From an uncultured Acetatifactor sp. (GTDB lineage Bacteria > Bacillota > Clostridia > Lachnospirales > Lachnospiraceae), in assembly GCA_910585015.1 (NCBI GenBank), contig CAJUCT010000094.1:1-8815 (forward strand): a stretch of DNA of 8,815 bases, read 5' to 3'. This document shows positions 1 to 6,185 of this stretch, piece by piece (within the stretch, counting starts at the first letter, position 1; the number at the start of each line of letters is the position of its first letter). The position numbers were made by a program, and so were the translations under genes. The notes under the pieces are model-generated. The model had not been told where the DNA came from. It was given only the letters and a program-made list of their open reading frames with translations, and did no database searches.

Positions 1-377
1 AAAAGAAAGTATCCATCGAGCAGATGGCGGAGGCGGTCATGGACGGCCTGATCGAATATGCCGGGCTTGCCACGGACGTGATGAAGGACTGCGTCACAAA
101 AGCCGGAAACACGGTGAAATCGGAAGTGAAAGCCAATGCCCCGGTAAGGACAGGGCAGTACAAAAAGGGATGGGCTGTGAAAAAGCAGAAGGAGACCGCC
201 AATGCACTGGAACTGGTGGTGCATAACAAAAAGCGTTACCAGCTCACCCATTTACTGGAGAAAGGCCATGCCAAGCGTGGCGGCGGGAGGGTGCGGGCAT
301 TCCCCCATATCGCCCCTGCGGAACAGGCGGGCATCCGGGAACTGGAGGAAGGCATCAAAAGGGGGCTGGAAGGATGA
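1..377 (+). CDS. HK97 gp10-like head-tail joining/tail completion protein (5' end outside the window)
   Basis: This is the 3' part of a gene of the HK97 gp10 family, small proteins that act at the head-tail connector of siphoviruses. The reading frame is open to the window edge (first full codon at 3, reading KKVSIEQ before the first ATG at 24), and no Shine-Dalgarno sequence precedes 24, so the real start is probably just upstream. Family signs are the A-N-A-P-V-R-T-G segment (nt about 132-155), followed by a Y-K-K-G-W motif and, further on, the L-L-E-K-G-H-A-K-R-G-G-G-R-V segment and H-I-A-P-A-E near the end; these are the hallmark positions of this family. The stop overlaps the next start as ATGA (374-377), which implies translational coupling. 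Exact role (joining versus tail completion) is inferred from family and position. Confidence 0.88.
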   Translation, partial: KKVSIEQMAEAVMDGLIEYAGLATDVMKDCVTKAGNTVKSEVKANAPVRTGQYKKGWAVKKQKETANALELVVHNKKRYQLTHLLEKGHAKRGGGRVRAFPHIAPAEQAGIRELEEGIKRGLEG

Positions 378-691
378 AGCACGATGATGTATTGAAGATG
401 ATGGAGGAAATGGGGCTGCCCTTTGCCTATGACCATTTCGTGGAGGGCGAATCCCCGGAGCCGCCATTCCTCGTATTTTTATATCCCAAAGCTGCGAATT
501 TTGCGGCGGACGGGATTGCGTATTTCAAAATCAACCAGCTTGACATTGAACTGTACACTGATTTGAAAAATCCCGACTTGGAAGAGACCATAGAGGCGGT
601 GCTGTTGAAGCATAGCATTTTCTATGGCAAGAGCGAGACATGGATAGAATCGGAAAAGCTGTATGAAGTCTTGTATGAAATGGAGGTCTGA
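374..691 (+). CDS. Prophage pi2 protein 38-like tail completion/terminator protein
   Basis: A 105-residue acidic protein resembling the family often annotated as 'prophage pi2 protein 38' from lactococcal prophages. Recognisable elements are the P-F-A-Y-D-H-F-V-E-G-E-S-P-E-P-P-F segment near the N-terminus, the A-D-G-I-A-Y-F-K-I-N strand, I-E-L-Y-T-D, and the C-terminal S-E-K-L-Y-E-V-L-Y-E-M. Members sit between the gp10-like protein and the major tail protein, which is the position of the tail terminator or head-tail completion protein in siphovirus modules; the role is inferred from that position. The start is the ATG overlapping the previous stop; there is only a purine-rich run (about 359-372) in front, so coupling probably supplies initiation. 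The length is normal for the family. Confidence 0.82.
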   Translation: MKHDDVLKMMEEMGLPFAYDHFVEGESPEPPFLVFLYPKAANFAADGIAYFKINQLDIELYTDLKNPDLEETIEAVLLKHSIFYGKSETWIESEKLYEVLYEMEV

Positions 692-692
692 A

Positions 693-1289
693 ATGAAGAA
701 CAACAATAAAGTGAAATTCAACATCTGCAACTGCCATTATGCCCTGCAGAAAACACAGGAGAATGGGGAAATCGGATTTGAGACTCCCGTGGCAATGCCC
801 GGCGCGGTTTCCATCGCCTTAGACCCCAACGGGGAGCCGGAATCGTTCTATGCGGACGGCATCGAGTATTACATCATAGCCAACAACATGGGCTATGACG
901 GCGACTTGGAGCTTGCTCTCATTCCTGAAAGTTTCCGCACGGACGTGCTGAAGGAGGAAGCGGACAATAATGAGGTGCTGGTGGAGAACGCCCATTCCGA
1001 GACGGCGGCCTTTGCGCTGCTGTTCGAGTTTGACGGTGACATCCGCAAAATCCGCCATGTGCTGTATAACTGTTCCGCAAGCCGCCCCAAGATCGAGGGC
1101 AAGACCAATGAGGAGAGCCGGGAGGTGCAGACGGAGACGCTGACCATCAAGGCAAGGCCGCTGGCAAGCGGCTATGTGAAAGCCAAGACGGGCAATAAGA
1201 CATCTGCGGAGACGTATGCCAACTGGTACAAGAGCGTATATCTGCCGGAACCCAAAGCGGTGGATGTGGAAACAGAAGGACAGGGATAA
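693..1289 (+). CDS. Phage major tail (tube) protein, phi13 family
   Basis: A 198-residue major tail protein that polymerises into the tail tube around the tape measure. I recognise the phi13-type family from N-K-V-K-F-N-I-C-N-C-H-Y-A near the start, the P-V-A-M-P-G-A-V-S strand, F-Y-A-D-G-I-E-Y-Y, G-Y-D-G-D-L-E-L-A-L-I-P-E-S-F, the F-A-L-L-F-E-F-D-G-D segment and the late N-W-Y-K-S-V-Y. The start is ATG 693: GGAGG at 682-686 lies six bases before it, whereas the in-frame ATG at 663 would lie inside the preceding gene without a ribosome site and add ten residues foreign to the family. It begins one base after the previous stop. A strong Shine-Dalgarno sequence suits its need for many copies. 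No immunoglobulin-like C-terminal extension is present. Confidence 0.93.
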   Translation: MKNNNKVKFNICNCHYALQKTQENGEIGFETPVAMPGAVSIALDPNGEPESFYADGIEYYIIANNMGYDGDLELALIPESFRTDVLKEEADNNEVLVENAHSETAAFALLFEFDGDIRKIRHVLYNCSASRPKIEGKTNEESREVQTETLTIKARPLASGYVKAKTGNKTSAETYANWYKSVYLPEPKAVDVETEGQG

Positions 1290-1304
1290 GGAGGCTGAAA
1301 GGAT

Positions 1305-1682
1305 ATGAGTATCGTAAGGAAAATAGAAATAGACGGGCAGGATGTGTTGTTTAAGGCATCGGCGGCGATACCGAGGATTTACCGCTTGAAGTTCCAGCGT
1401 GACATTTATAAGGATTTGCGGATTCTGGAAAAGAGTATCGGTGAGGGCGATGAGGAAAGTTCCAACTTGGATTTATTCTCATTGGAGATGTTCGAGAATA
1501 TCGCCTACACGATGGCGAAACACGCCGACCCGCAGATTCCCAATGAAGTGGACGAGTGGCTGGACGGTTTCAACACATTTTCAATATACCAAGTCCTGCC
1601 GCAATTGATAGAACTGTGGGGGCTGAACGTGCAGACGGATGTGGAGGCTAAAAAAAACTTCGCCCAACTGAGCGGGAAATGA
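1305..1682 (+). CDS. Tail assembly chaperone, gpG-type zero-frame product
   Basis: A 125-residue protein in the slot between the tube protein and the tape measure gene, where siphoviruses encode the tail assembly chaperones (gpG and gpGT of lambda). They coat the tape measure protein and recruit tube subunits, and are absent from the finished tail. The acidic, mostly helical sequence, the L-K-F-Q-R-D-I-Y-K-D-L segment and the E-W-L-D-G-F region match Gram-positive relatives. The start ATG is preceded by AAGGAGG (1288-1294) at a spacing of ten bases, with a second AAGGA directly before it. The last codons contain the slippery stretch described separately, which leads a minority of ribosomes into the T frame. 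The zero-frame stop TGA (1680-1682) lies only about 22 bases past the slip site. Confidence 0.88.
   Translation: MSIVRKIEIDGQDVLFKASAAIPRIYRLKFQRDIYKDLRILEKSIGEGDEESSNLDLFSLEMFENIAYTMAKHADPQIPNEVDEWLDGFNTFSIYQVLPQLIELWGLNVQTDVEAKKNFAQLSGK
1652..1658 (+). other. -1 programmed ribosomal frameshift site A AAA AAC
   Basis: The run of eight A followed by C places the heptamer A AAA AAC exactly in register: zero-frame codons are AAA (1653-1655) and AAC (1656-1658), which allow both tRNAs to re-pair on AAA AAA one base back. The -1 frame has a TAA at 1649-1651, directly before the heptamer, and the zero frame stops at 1680-1682, so any frame change must happen within this short interval. I see no convincing stem-loop or pseudoknot at the usual 5-9 base spacing; only a short CCGC/GCGG pairing (1688-1691 with 1702-1705) lies further away. 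A slippery site here is known for siphovirus gpG/gpGT pairs. Confidence 0.88.
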
Positions 1683-1843
1683 CCACGCCGCTGTTCCTTC
1701 TGCGGTGTGTGCAGCTAGGGCTTTCGATGGCGGACTTGGAACTGCTCTCCATCGGGCTTATCAATGATATGTACTGTGAGAGCAGGAACGACTCATTTTC
1801 ATACGCTATACTTGGCGATCAGTCCGCAATGGATGCATTTTAA
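1658..1843 (+). CDS. T extension of tail assembly chaperone gpGT (made by -1 frameshift, join 1305-1658 and 1658-1843)
   Basis: After slippage at A AAA AAC, translation continues in the -1 frame for 61 residues to TAA 1841-1843, giving a fused gpGT of about 179 residues. The extension contains M-T-T-P-L-F-L-L-R-C-V-Q-L-G-L-S followed by D-L-E-L-L-S-I-G and N-D-M-Y, which I recognise from the second chaperone frame of Firmicutes prophages. In lambda, the T part binds the tube protein while the G part binds the tape measure; by analogy this product bridges them. An ATG at 1679 overlaps the gpG stop (ATGA), so independent initiation of a 54-residue protein is possible but has only a weak ribosome site (GAGCGGG). 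The frameshift reading is favoured because the frame opens exactly at the slip site. Confidence 0.83.
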   Translation, partial: LRPTEREMTTPLFLLRCVQLGLSMADLELLSIGLINDMYCESRNDSFSYAILGDQSAMDAF

Positions 1844-1872
1844 TTGAAAAAACAGCCATTTTCTGCTATGAT
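1844..1872 (+). promoter_or_regulatory. Sigma-A type promoter with extended -10 for the cargo gene
   Basis: The -35 element TTGAAA (1844-1849) and the -10 element TATGAT (1867-1872) each differ from consensus at one base and are separated by exactly 17 bases; TGC (1864-1866) gives an extended -10. The predicted start of transcription is about 1879, leaving a leader of about 45 bases before the TTG start codon at 1924. The promoter begins directly after the tail chaperone stop and points into the AT-rich cargo gene, so it could drive that gene independently of late phage transcription. The spacer is occupied by the left arm of a perfect inverted repeat. Assigned by eye; not experimentally supported. 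Confidence 0.68.
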
Positions 1873-1893
1873 TTTGGTGGCAGAAAATGGCTG
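1853..1893 (-). terminator. Perfect 14-base inverted repeat: leftward intrinsic terminator and/or operator around the promoter
   Basis: The arms CAGCCATTTTCTGC (1853-1866) and GCAGAAAATGGCTG (1880-1893) are perfectly complementary with a 13-base loop that can tighten to seven by extra A-U and G-U pairs. Read on the minus strand, the hairpin is followed by six T, the form of a rho-independent terminator for leftward transcription. On the plus strand no T-tract follows. The left arm fills the spacer of the cargo promoter and the right arm begins at the predicted transcription start, with the -10 box in the loop, so the same dyad could be a repressor site. RNA starting at about 1879 would hold only the right arm, while read-through RNA from the tail operon would fold the full hairpin. 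Confidence 0.6.
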
Positions 1894-1923
1894 ATAACAG
1901 CTCATAAATTGGGAGGAATTAGT

Positions 1924-2982
1924 TTGAAGAATAAAAAATGTACTATATTGATTTCGGCATTAACTGCCATAGCAGGGGCAGTAGGATTTGCTATTTTACA
2001 ATTCAGATTATATACATTAGTCGGGATTTATGGGGGTACACAGTTTTTATCAGACTTCCGACAATTTGCTATGGTTATAACAAGCGGTTTATTCACAAGT
2101 GCAATGGTTACGCTTTTGATTTCCATAAGTGAGTATAGGAACGAAAGGGTAGAGGCACTGGAAGGTATGTATCTTGCGGCAATGGATTTGGAACGTGAGT
2201 TTTCTAAGATAAAGTATTTTCTTCCAGATGAGCCAAAGGAACTTATACAGAATGTTTTGGGTGAGTTAGATAGTAATGATTGGGATTCAAAATATAATGA
2301 GAATTTAGCGACAAGTGTTTTGAATTTTGAAGACCAGCAGAAGGCCGATGATGCATATGAAAAATATCATATGGAATTAAAGCATGATGCACAAATGAAA
2401 TTTAGGGATTATGTTTGGGAACACTGTGATGAACGTGAAAAGGCAGTTTTGACAGAACCTTTTCAAAAAAAGGATTTTTTAGATAGGGCTTGTGCAGAAA
2501 AGATTGAAAAATATGATGAACAGTTGAAAGAAACAATGAAATCATTTTTGAGATTTCAAGAAGTGCGTACAAGTGCCATAACAGCGGCATATGGAAGGAT
2601 GGATTTTATCTTTGCTAATAAGTCTATTCGACTCAATGTATATGAAAAATTGTATCGTAAACTTTTTGATACGGTCAATTTTATAAAAAACAGCAATTAT
2701 CACTTTGATTTATATTTTTCAGGAAGGGGTGGAAATAGGGCTGTACAATGTGATTTTGTGTGGAAATTGCAGGATAAGCTCCTCAGCGAAGATGAAGATC
2801 ATTATTACCGCCAGTTTGATTTTGATATCACTACGGAAATGGTACAGGTTTTAGTTTATGCGAATGGCAAAGTCAATAAAGGTGAGTTCCCGAAACTTAA
2901 AGATTATATGTTATGCACTAAGCCGGGATATTTTCAGAAGATGCAAAAGGAATGGGAAGAAAAAAACAGTGCAAATAATTAA
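1924..2982 (+). CDS. Cargo (moron) membrane protein of unknown function in the tail operon
   Basis: A 352-residue protein I do not recognise. After a basic N-terminus (K-N-K-K-C), two hydrophobic helices lie at about residues 6-27 and 47-68, with a short loop between them; the rest (about 70-352) is charged, largely helical and probably cytoplasmic, beginning with an E-Y-R-N-E-R segment and containing F-S-K-I-K-Y-F-L-P-D-E-P. I see no nuclease, NTPase, methylase or other catalytic motif and no tail-protein likeness. The start is TTG 1924, with GGGAGG (1911-1916) seven bases before it; the upstream in-frame TTG at 1909 overlaps that ribosome site and is rejected. Base composition differs sharply from neighbours (20 of 60 G+C at 2281-2340 against 37 of 60 at 3781-3840), suggesting recent acquisition. 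With its own promoter and terminators it fits a moron; superinfection exclusion, defence or lysogenic conversion are guesses from context. Confidence 0.85.
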   Translation: MKNKKCTILISALTAIAGAVGFAILQFRLYTLVGIYGGTQFLSDFRQFAMVITSGLFTSAMVTLLISISEYRNERVEALEGMYLAAMDLEREFSKIKYFLPDEPKELIQNVLGELDSNDWDSKYNENLATSVLNFEDQQKADDAYEKYHMELKHDAQMKFRDYVWEHCDEREKAVLTEPFQKKDFLDRACAEKIEKYDEQLKETMKSFLRFQEVRTSAITAAYGRMDFIFANKSIRLNVYEKLYRKLFDTVNFIKNSNYHFDLYFSGRGGNRAVQCDFVWKLQDKLLSEDEDHYYRQFDFDITTEMVQVLVYANGKVNKGEFPKLKDYMLCTKPGYFQKMQKEWEEKNSANN

Positions 2983-3001
2983 AATAGAATAGATTTCTTA
3001 C

Positions 3002-3036
3002 ATAGGCACTTGCCATGACAGCAGGTGTCTATTTTT
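3002..3036 (+). terminator. Intrinsic terminator behind the cargo gene
   Basis: Arms ATAGGCACTTGC (3002-3013) and GCAGGTGTCTAT (3021-3032) form a 12-base-pair stem with two G-U pairs around a seven-base loop, followed by five T (3032-3036). It starts 19 bases after the cargo stop codon and would end the cargo transcript. Confidence 0.82.
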
Positions 3037-3048
3037 ATGCATTTTTTC

Positions 3049-3074
3049 AGGGAGCTTCCGGGCTTCCTTTTTTT
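3049..3074 (+). terminator. Second, tandem intrinsic terminator just ahead of the tape measure gene
   Basis: Arms AGGGAGC (3049-3055) and GCTTCCT (3062-3068) pair over seven bases with one G-U, around a six-base loop TTCCGG, and run straight into a T-tract (3068-3074). It lies 13 bases after the previous terminator and ends 27 bases before the tape measure start. It could be part of the cargo cassette as a double stop, or a native element of the late operon. Late transcription must pass it to reach the downstream tail genes. Confidence 0.7.
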
Positions 3075-3101
3075 GTGCTTTGGGGAAGGAAGGTGAGGGG
3101 A

Positions 3102-6100
3102 GTGGCATCAAGGATACAGGGCATCACGGTGGAAATCGGCGGCGATACCACGAAACTCACCACCGCCTTAAAATCAGTCAATACAGACATCCGCACCACG
3201 CAGTCACAGTTACGGGATGTAAATAACCTTCTGAAACTGGACCCCGGCAATACGGAACTGCTGGCACAGAAGCACCGGCTCCTTGCGGATGCGGTGCGGG
3301 AGACGAAGGAAAAACTGGAAACCCTGAAAGCCGCTGCGGAGCAGGCAAACGAGGCGCTGGCAAAGGGTGAAATCACACAGGAGCAGTACGATGGCCTGCA
3401 GCGGGAGATCATTGAGACCGAGGAAAAGCTGAAAAGCCTCGAAGAACAAGCCAACCAGTCGGCGGTGGCCGTGCAGAAGATTGCCGCCGTGGGCGAGGAC
3501 TTAAAGAACTTAGGGGATAAGATTTCCGGGGTGGGGACTACCCTCACCAAAAGCGTGACCACGCCCATCGTGGGGCTTGGCACGGTGGCGGTAAAGACTG
3601 CTGCTGATTTCGATACCGCCATGAGCCAGGTGGGGGCTGTTTCCGGGGCTACGGGAAAAGACCTTGATGCCCTTCGGGATAAAGCCCGTGAGATGGGGAG
3701 CAAGACCAAGTTCTCCGCATCCGAGGCGGCGGAAGCCATGAACTACATGGCGATGGCGGGCTGGAAAACTTCGGATATGCTCTCCGGCATAGAGGGCATC
3801 ATGAACCTTGCCGCCGCCTCCGGGGAGGATCTGGCAAGTACCTCCGATATCGTGACGGATGCGCTTACCGCTTTCGGTCTTACCGCAGCGGATTCCGGGC
3901 ATTTCGCGGATATCCTTGCGGCGGCCAGTTCCAATGCCAACACCAACGTCTCCATGATGGGCGAGACCTTCAAATACTGTGCGCCCATTGCCGGGGCGTT
4001 GGGATTCTCTGCGGAAGATACCGCAGAGGCGATTGGGCTGATGGGCAATGCGGGCATCAAGTCCACACAGGCTGGAACTGCGCTCCGTACTATCATGAGC
4101 AACCTTTCCGGGGAAGTGAAAATCTGCGGTTCGAACATCGGGGAGGTCACCATCGCCACCACCAATGCGGACGGGAGCATGAGGGATTTGAGCGCCATCC
4201 TGGCAGACTGCCGGACGGCTTTCGGCGGATTGTCAGAATCGGAGAAGGCAGCGGCGGCAGAGGCGCTTGTGGGAAAGAATGCCATGTCCGGCTTCCTTGC
4301 ATTGATGAATGCCGCCCCTGCGGACATTGAGAAGGTGAGCAGCGCCATAGCAAACTGTGACGGGAAGTCGGCGGAGATGGCGGCGACCATGCAGGATAAC
4401 CTTGCGGGGCAGCTTACCATCCTGAAAAGCCAGTTGGAGGAGCTTGCCATTTCCTTTGGCGAGATATTAATGCCCGCCATCCGCCAGATCGTCACATGGG
4501 TGCAGGGATTCGTTGACAAGCTCAACGGCATGGATGAAGGCACCAAGAACACCATCGTCACCATCGGATTACTTGCGGCGGCAATCGGCCCCGTATTAAT
4601 CATTATCGGGAAAGTGGTCTCTGCTGTGGGCAGCATTATGACCTTCATCCCTACGCTGATCGGGGGCATTTCCAGTATCGGCGGCGGGCTTAGTGCCTTA
4701 TGGGGCATCCTTGCGGCGAACCCGGTCACTTTAGTGATCGCCGCCATTGCCGCATTGATCGCCATCTTCGTGGCTCTGTGGAATAACTGCGAGGGCTTCC
4801 GGGAGTTCTGGATCAATTTATGGAATGTCATAAAAGACGCCGCCATAGCTGTGTGGAATGGCCTGAAAGACTTCTTCTCCAACATCTGGAACGCCATCAC
4901 CGGGGCGGCGCAGGCCATATGGAACGGCCTGAAAGATTTCTTTAGCGGGCTGTGGGAAGGGATAAAAAATATCTTCCAGACGGTGCTGGATGTGATAAAG
5001 ACGCTGATCGTGGCGCGGTTCGAGTTCTATAAGACCATCATCACAACCGTGCTGAACGTGATACAGACGGTGGTCTCCACGGTATGGAATGCGATTAAAT
5101 CCGTGATTGAAACCGTCACGAATGCCATTGGCTCTTTCCTTTCCTCCGCATGGGAAGCGATAAGGAATACCGTCACCACGGTAATGGAGGCGATTCGCAG
5201 TGTAATCACATCTGTATGGGAAGCGATAAAGTCAGCAGTGACGGCGGTGCTTTCCGCCATTAAGGACGTGGTGGTCTCTGCGTGGGAGGCGATAAAGAAT
5301 GCTATTTCCACAGCAATGGAGGCGATACGCTCTGCGGTCATTGCCGCATGGGAAGCCATAAAGAGCGCGGTTTCCTCTGCGATTGAAGCGATAAAAAATG
5401 TGGCTGTGGCGGCATGGGAGGCCATCAAGTCAGCGGTCATTTCCATTATGGAGGCGATCAAATCCGCCATTACCGCAGCATGGGAAGCCATCAAGTCCGC
5501 AGTAAGCTCCGTGGTAGGTGCGATAAAGGAGGTCATTACTTCCGTCTGGAATGCCATTAAATCCACGGTCACCAGTATCGTGGGCGGCCTGAAAGACGCG
5601 GTGGTAAATGTGTTTAACAGCCTGCTCTCCGGCATCAAGAACGCCATGAGCGGTATCGCAGGTGCAGTAAAGAGCGGATTCGATGCGGCGATTAATTTTA
5701 TCAAGAGCCTGCCCTCACAGGCATTGCAGTGGGGCAAAGATATCATTGGCGGCCTGATTAACGGTATCAAATCAAAGATCAGCGGCCTTGTGGACAGCGT
5801 GAAGGATGTGGCGGGAACGATTGCGTCCTTCCTGCATTTCTCCGAGCCGGACGAGGGGCCGCTTTCCAACTTCCACACCTTTATGCCGGATATGATCGAT
5901 CTGCTCGGAAAAGGCATCCGTGGGAATTTAGGAAAGCTGACCGGCCCCATGAAGGAACTGGCGGGGATGCTTATTCCCGCAACGGGGGCAATGGAAAGCA
6001 TCACATCAGCCGGGAATGGCGGGAACGGGAATGCTTCACTGGCGGCAAGGCTGGATGCCATGTATGAGGTGGTGACAAAGTATCTGCCGAGGCTGGCAGA

Positions 6101-6185
6101 CGCACAGGTGGTATTGGATTCCGGGGTGCTGGTCGGAGAGTTATCTGACGGGCTGAACCGGGAGCTGGGAAAGGCGTATTCATGA
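3102..6185 (+). CDS. Phage tail tape measure protein, TP901 type
   Basis: A 1027-residue tape measure protein that fixes tail length and is thought to help DNA delivery. Order of regions: I-T-V-E-I-G-G-D-T-T-K-L start motif; coiled coil at about 20-150; the conserved tape-measure core at about 165-340 (with Y-M-A-M-A-G-W-K-T, F-K-Y-C-A-P-I-A-G-A-L-G and N-A-G-I-K-S-T-Q-A-G-T); a hydrophobic stretch with probable membrane helices at about 483-557; 27 repeats of 11 residues at 573-869; and a C-terminal F-H-T-F-M-P-D-M-I-D-L-L-G-K-G-I segment. The start is GTG 3102 with AGGTGA (3091-3096) five bases before it, giving the family's usual A-S-R-I-Q-G-I-T N-terminus. The longer frame from ATG 3015 begins within the first terminator hairpin and is rejected; GTG 3093 is an alternative. 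No lytic domain is seen. Confidence 0.95.
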   Translation: MASRIQGITVEIGGDTTKLTTALKSVNTDIRTTQSQLRDVNNLLKLDPGNTELLAQKHRLLADAVRETKEKLETLKAAAEQANEALAKGEITQEQYDGLQREIIETEEKLKSLEEQANQSAVAVQKIAAVGEDLKNLGDKISGVGTTLTKSVTTPIVGLGTVAVKTAADFDTAMSQVGAVSGATGKDLDALRDKAREMGSKTKFSASEAAEAMNYMAMAGWKTSDMLSGIEGIMNLAAASGEDLASTSDIVTDALTAFGLTAADSGHFADILAAASSNANTNVSMMGETFKYCAPIAGALGFSAEDTAEAIGLMGNAGIKSTQAGTALRTIMSNLSGEVKICGSNIGEVTIATTNADGSMRDLSAILADCRTAFGGLSESEKAAAAEALVGKNAMSGFLALMNAAPADIEKVSSAIANCDGKSAEMAATMQDNLAGQLTILKSQLEELAISFGEILMPAIRQIVTWVQGFVDKLNGMDEGTKNTIVTIGLLAAAIGPVLIIIGKVVSAVGSIMTFIPTLIGGISSIGGGLSALWGILAANPVTLVIAAIAALIAIFVALWNNCEGFREFWINLWNVIKDAAIAVWNGLKDFFSNIWNAITGAAQAIWNGLKDFFSGLWEGIKNIFQTVLDVIKTLIVARFEFYKTIITTVLNVIQTVVSTVWNAIKSVIETVTNAIGSFLSSAWEAIRNTVTTVMEAIRSVITSVWEAIKSAVTAVLSAIKDVVVSAWEAIKNAISTAMEAIRSAVIAAWEAIKSAVSSAIEAIKNVAVAAWEAIKSAVISIMEAIKSAITAAWEAIKSAVSSVVGAIKEVITSVWNAIKSTVTSIVGGLKDAVVNVFNSLLSGIKNAMSGIAGAVKSGFDAAINFIKSLPSQALQWGKDIIGGLINGIKSKISGLVDSVKDVAGTIASFLHFSEPDEGPLSNFHTFMPDMIDLLGKGIRGNLGKLTGPMKELAGMLIPATGAMESITSAGNGGNGNASLAARLDAMYEVVTKYLPRLADAQVVLDSGVLVGELSDGLNRELGKAYS
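4818..5708 (+). repeat. Twenty-seven in-frame 33-base (11-residue) repeats in the tape measure gene
   Basis: Residues 573-869 split without a single indel into 27 units of 11 residues, of general form hydrophobic-W/M-E/N-A-I-K-S-A/V-V-x-S. From 5085 the order is higher: Trp codons recur at 5085, 5151, 5217, 5283, 5349, 5415, 5481 and 5547, exactly 66 bases apart, so two alternating half-units (A-W-E-A-I-K and M-E-A-I-x-S type) form a 22-residue unit. Eleven-residue periodicity is typical of long tape measure helices. The units are diverged at the DNA level in third positions, so the array looks old and selected rather than freshly duplicated. Confidence 0.93.

Noticed and set aside
1909..1923. 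TTG 1909 as start of the cargo gene
   Set aside because: The ribosome binding site GGGAGG (1911-1916) would lie within the coding part; TTG 1924 is seven bases after it.
1837..2985. Short terminal repeats of the cargo region (ATTTTAATT at 1837-1845 and its complement at 2977-2985; GAAAAAACAG-like runs at 1846 and 2959) as transposon ends or target duplications
   Set aside because: They are short, AT-rich and lie within coding sequence or at stop codons; no transposase is present and chance explains them.
3010..3038. Possible promoter for the tape measure gene (TTGCCA at 3010-3015 with TTTTAT at 3033-3038)
   Set aside because: The -10 match is poor and both elements are parts of the terminator hairpin and its T-tract.
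3015..3101. N-terminal extension of the tape measure protein from ATG 3015
   Set aside because: The codons run through both intrinsic terminators, lack a Shine-Dalgarno sequence, and add residues unlike the family start, while GTG 3102 has AGGTGA at proper spacing.
3743..4918. Long minus-strand open frame (391 codons) opposite the tape measure core
   Set aside because: The plus strand codes for a strongly conserved tape measure core here; the antisense frame is Met/Ala/Ser-rich, as expected for a complement shadow.
5027..6061. Long minus-strand open frame (344 codons) across the tape measure repeats
   Set aside because: It is a shadow of the repeated, GC-biased codons of the tape measure gene, shows the same 11-residue periodicity in reverse, and has no ribosome site or family resemblance.
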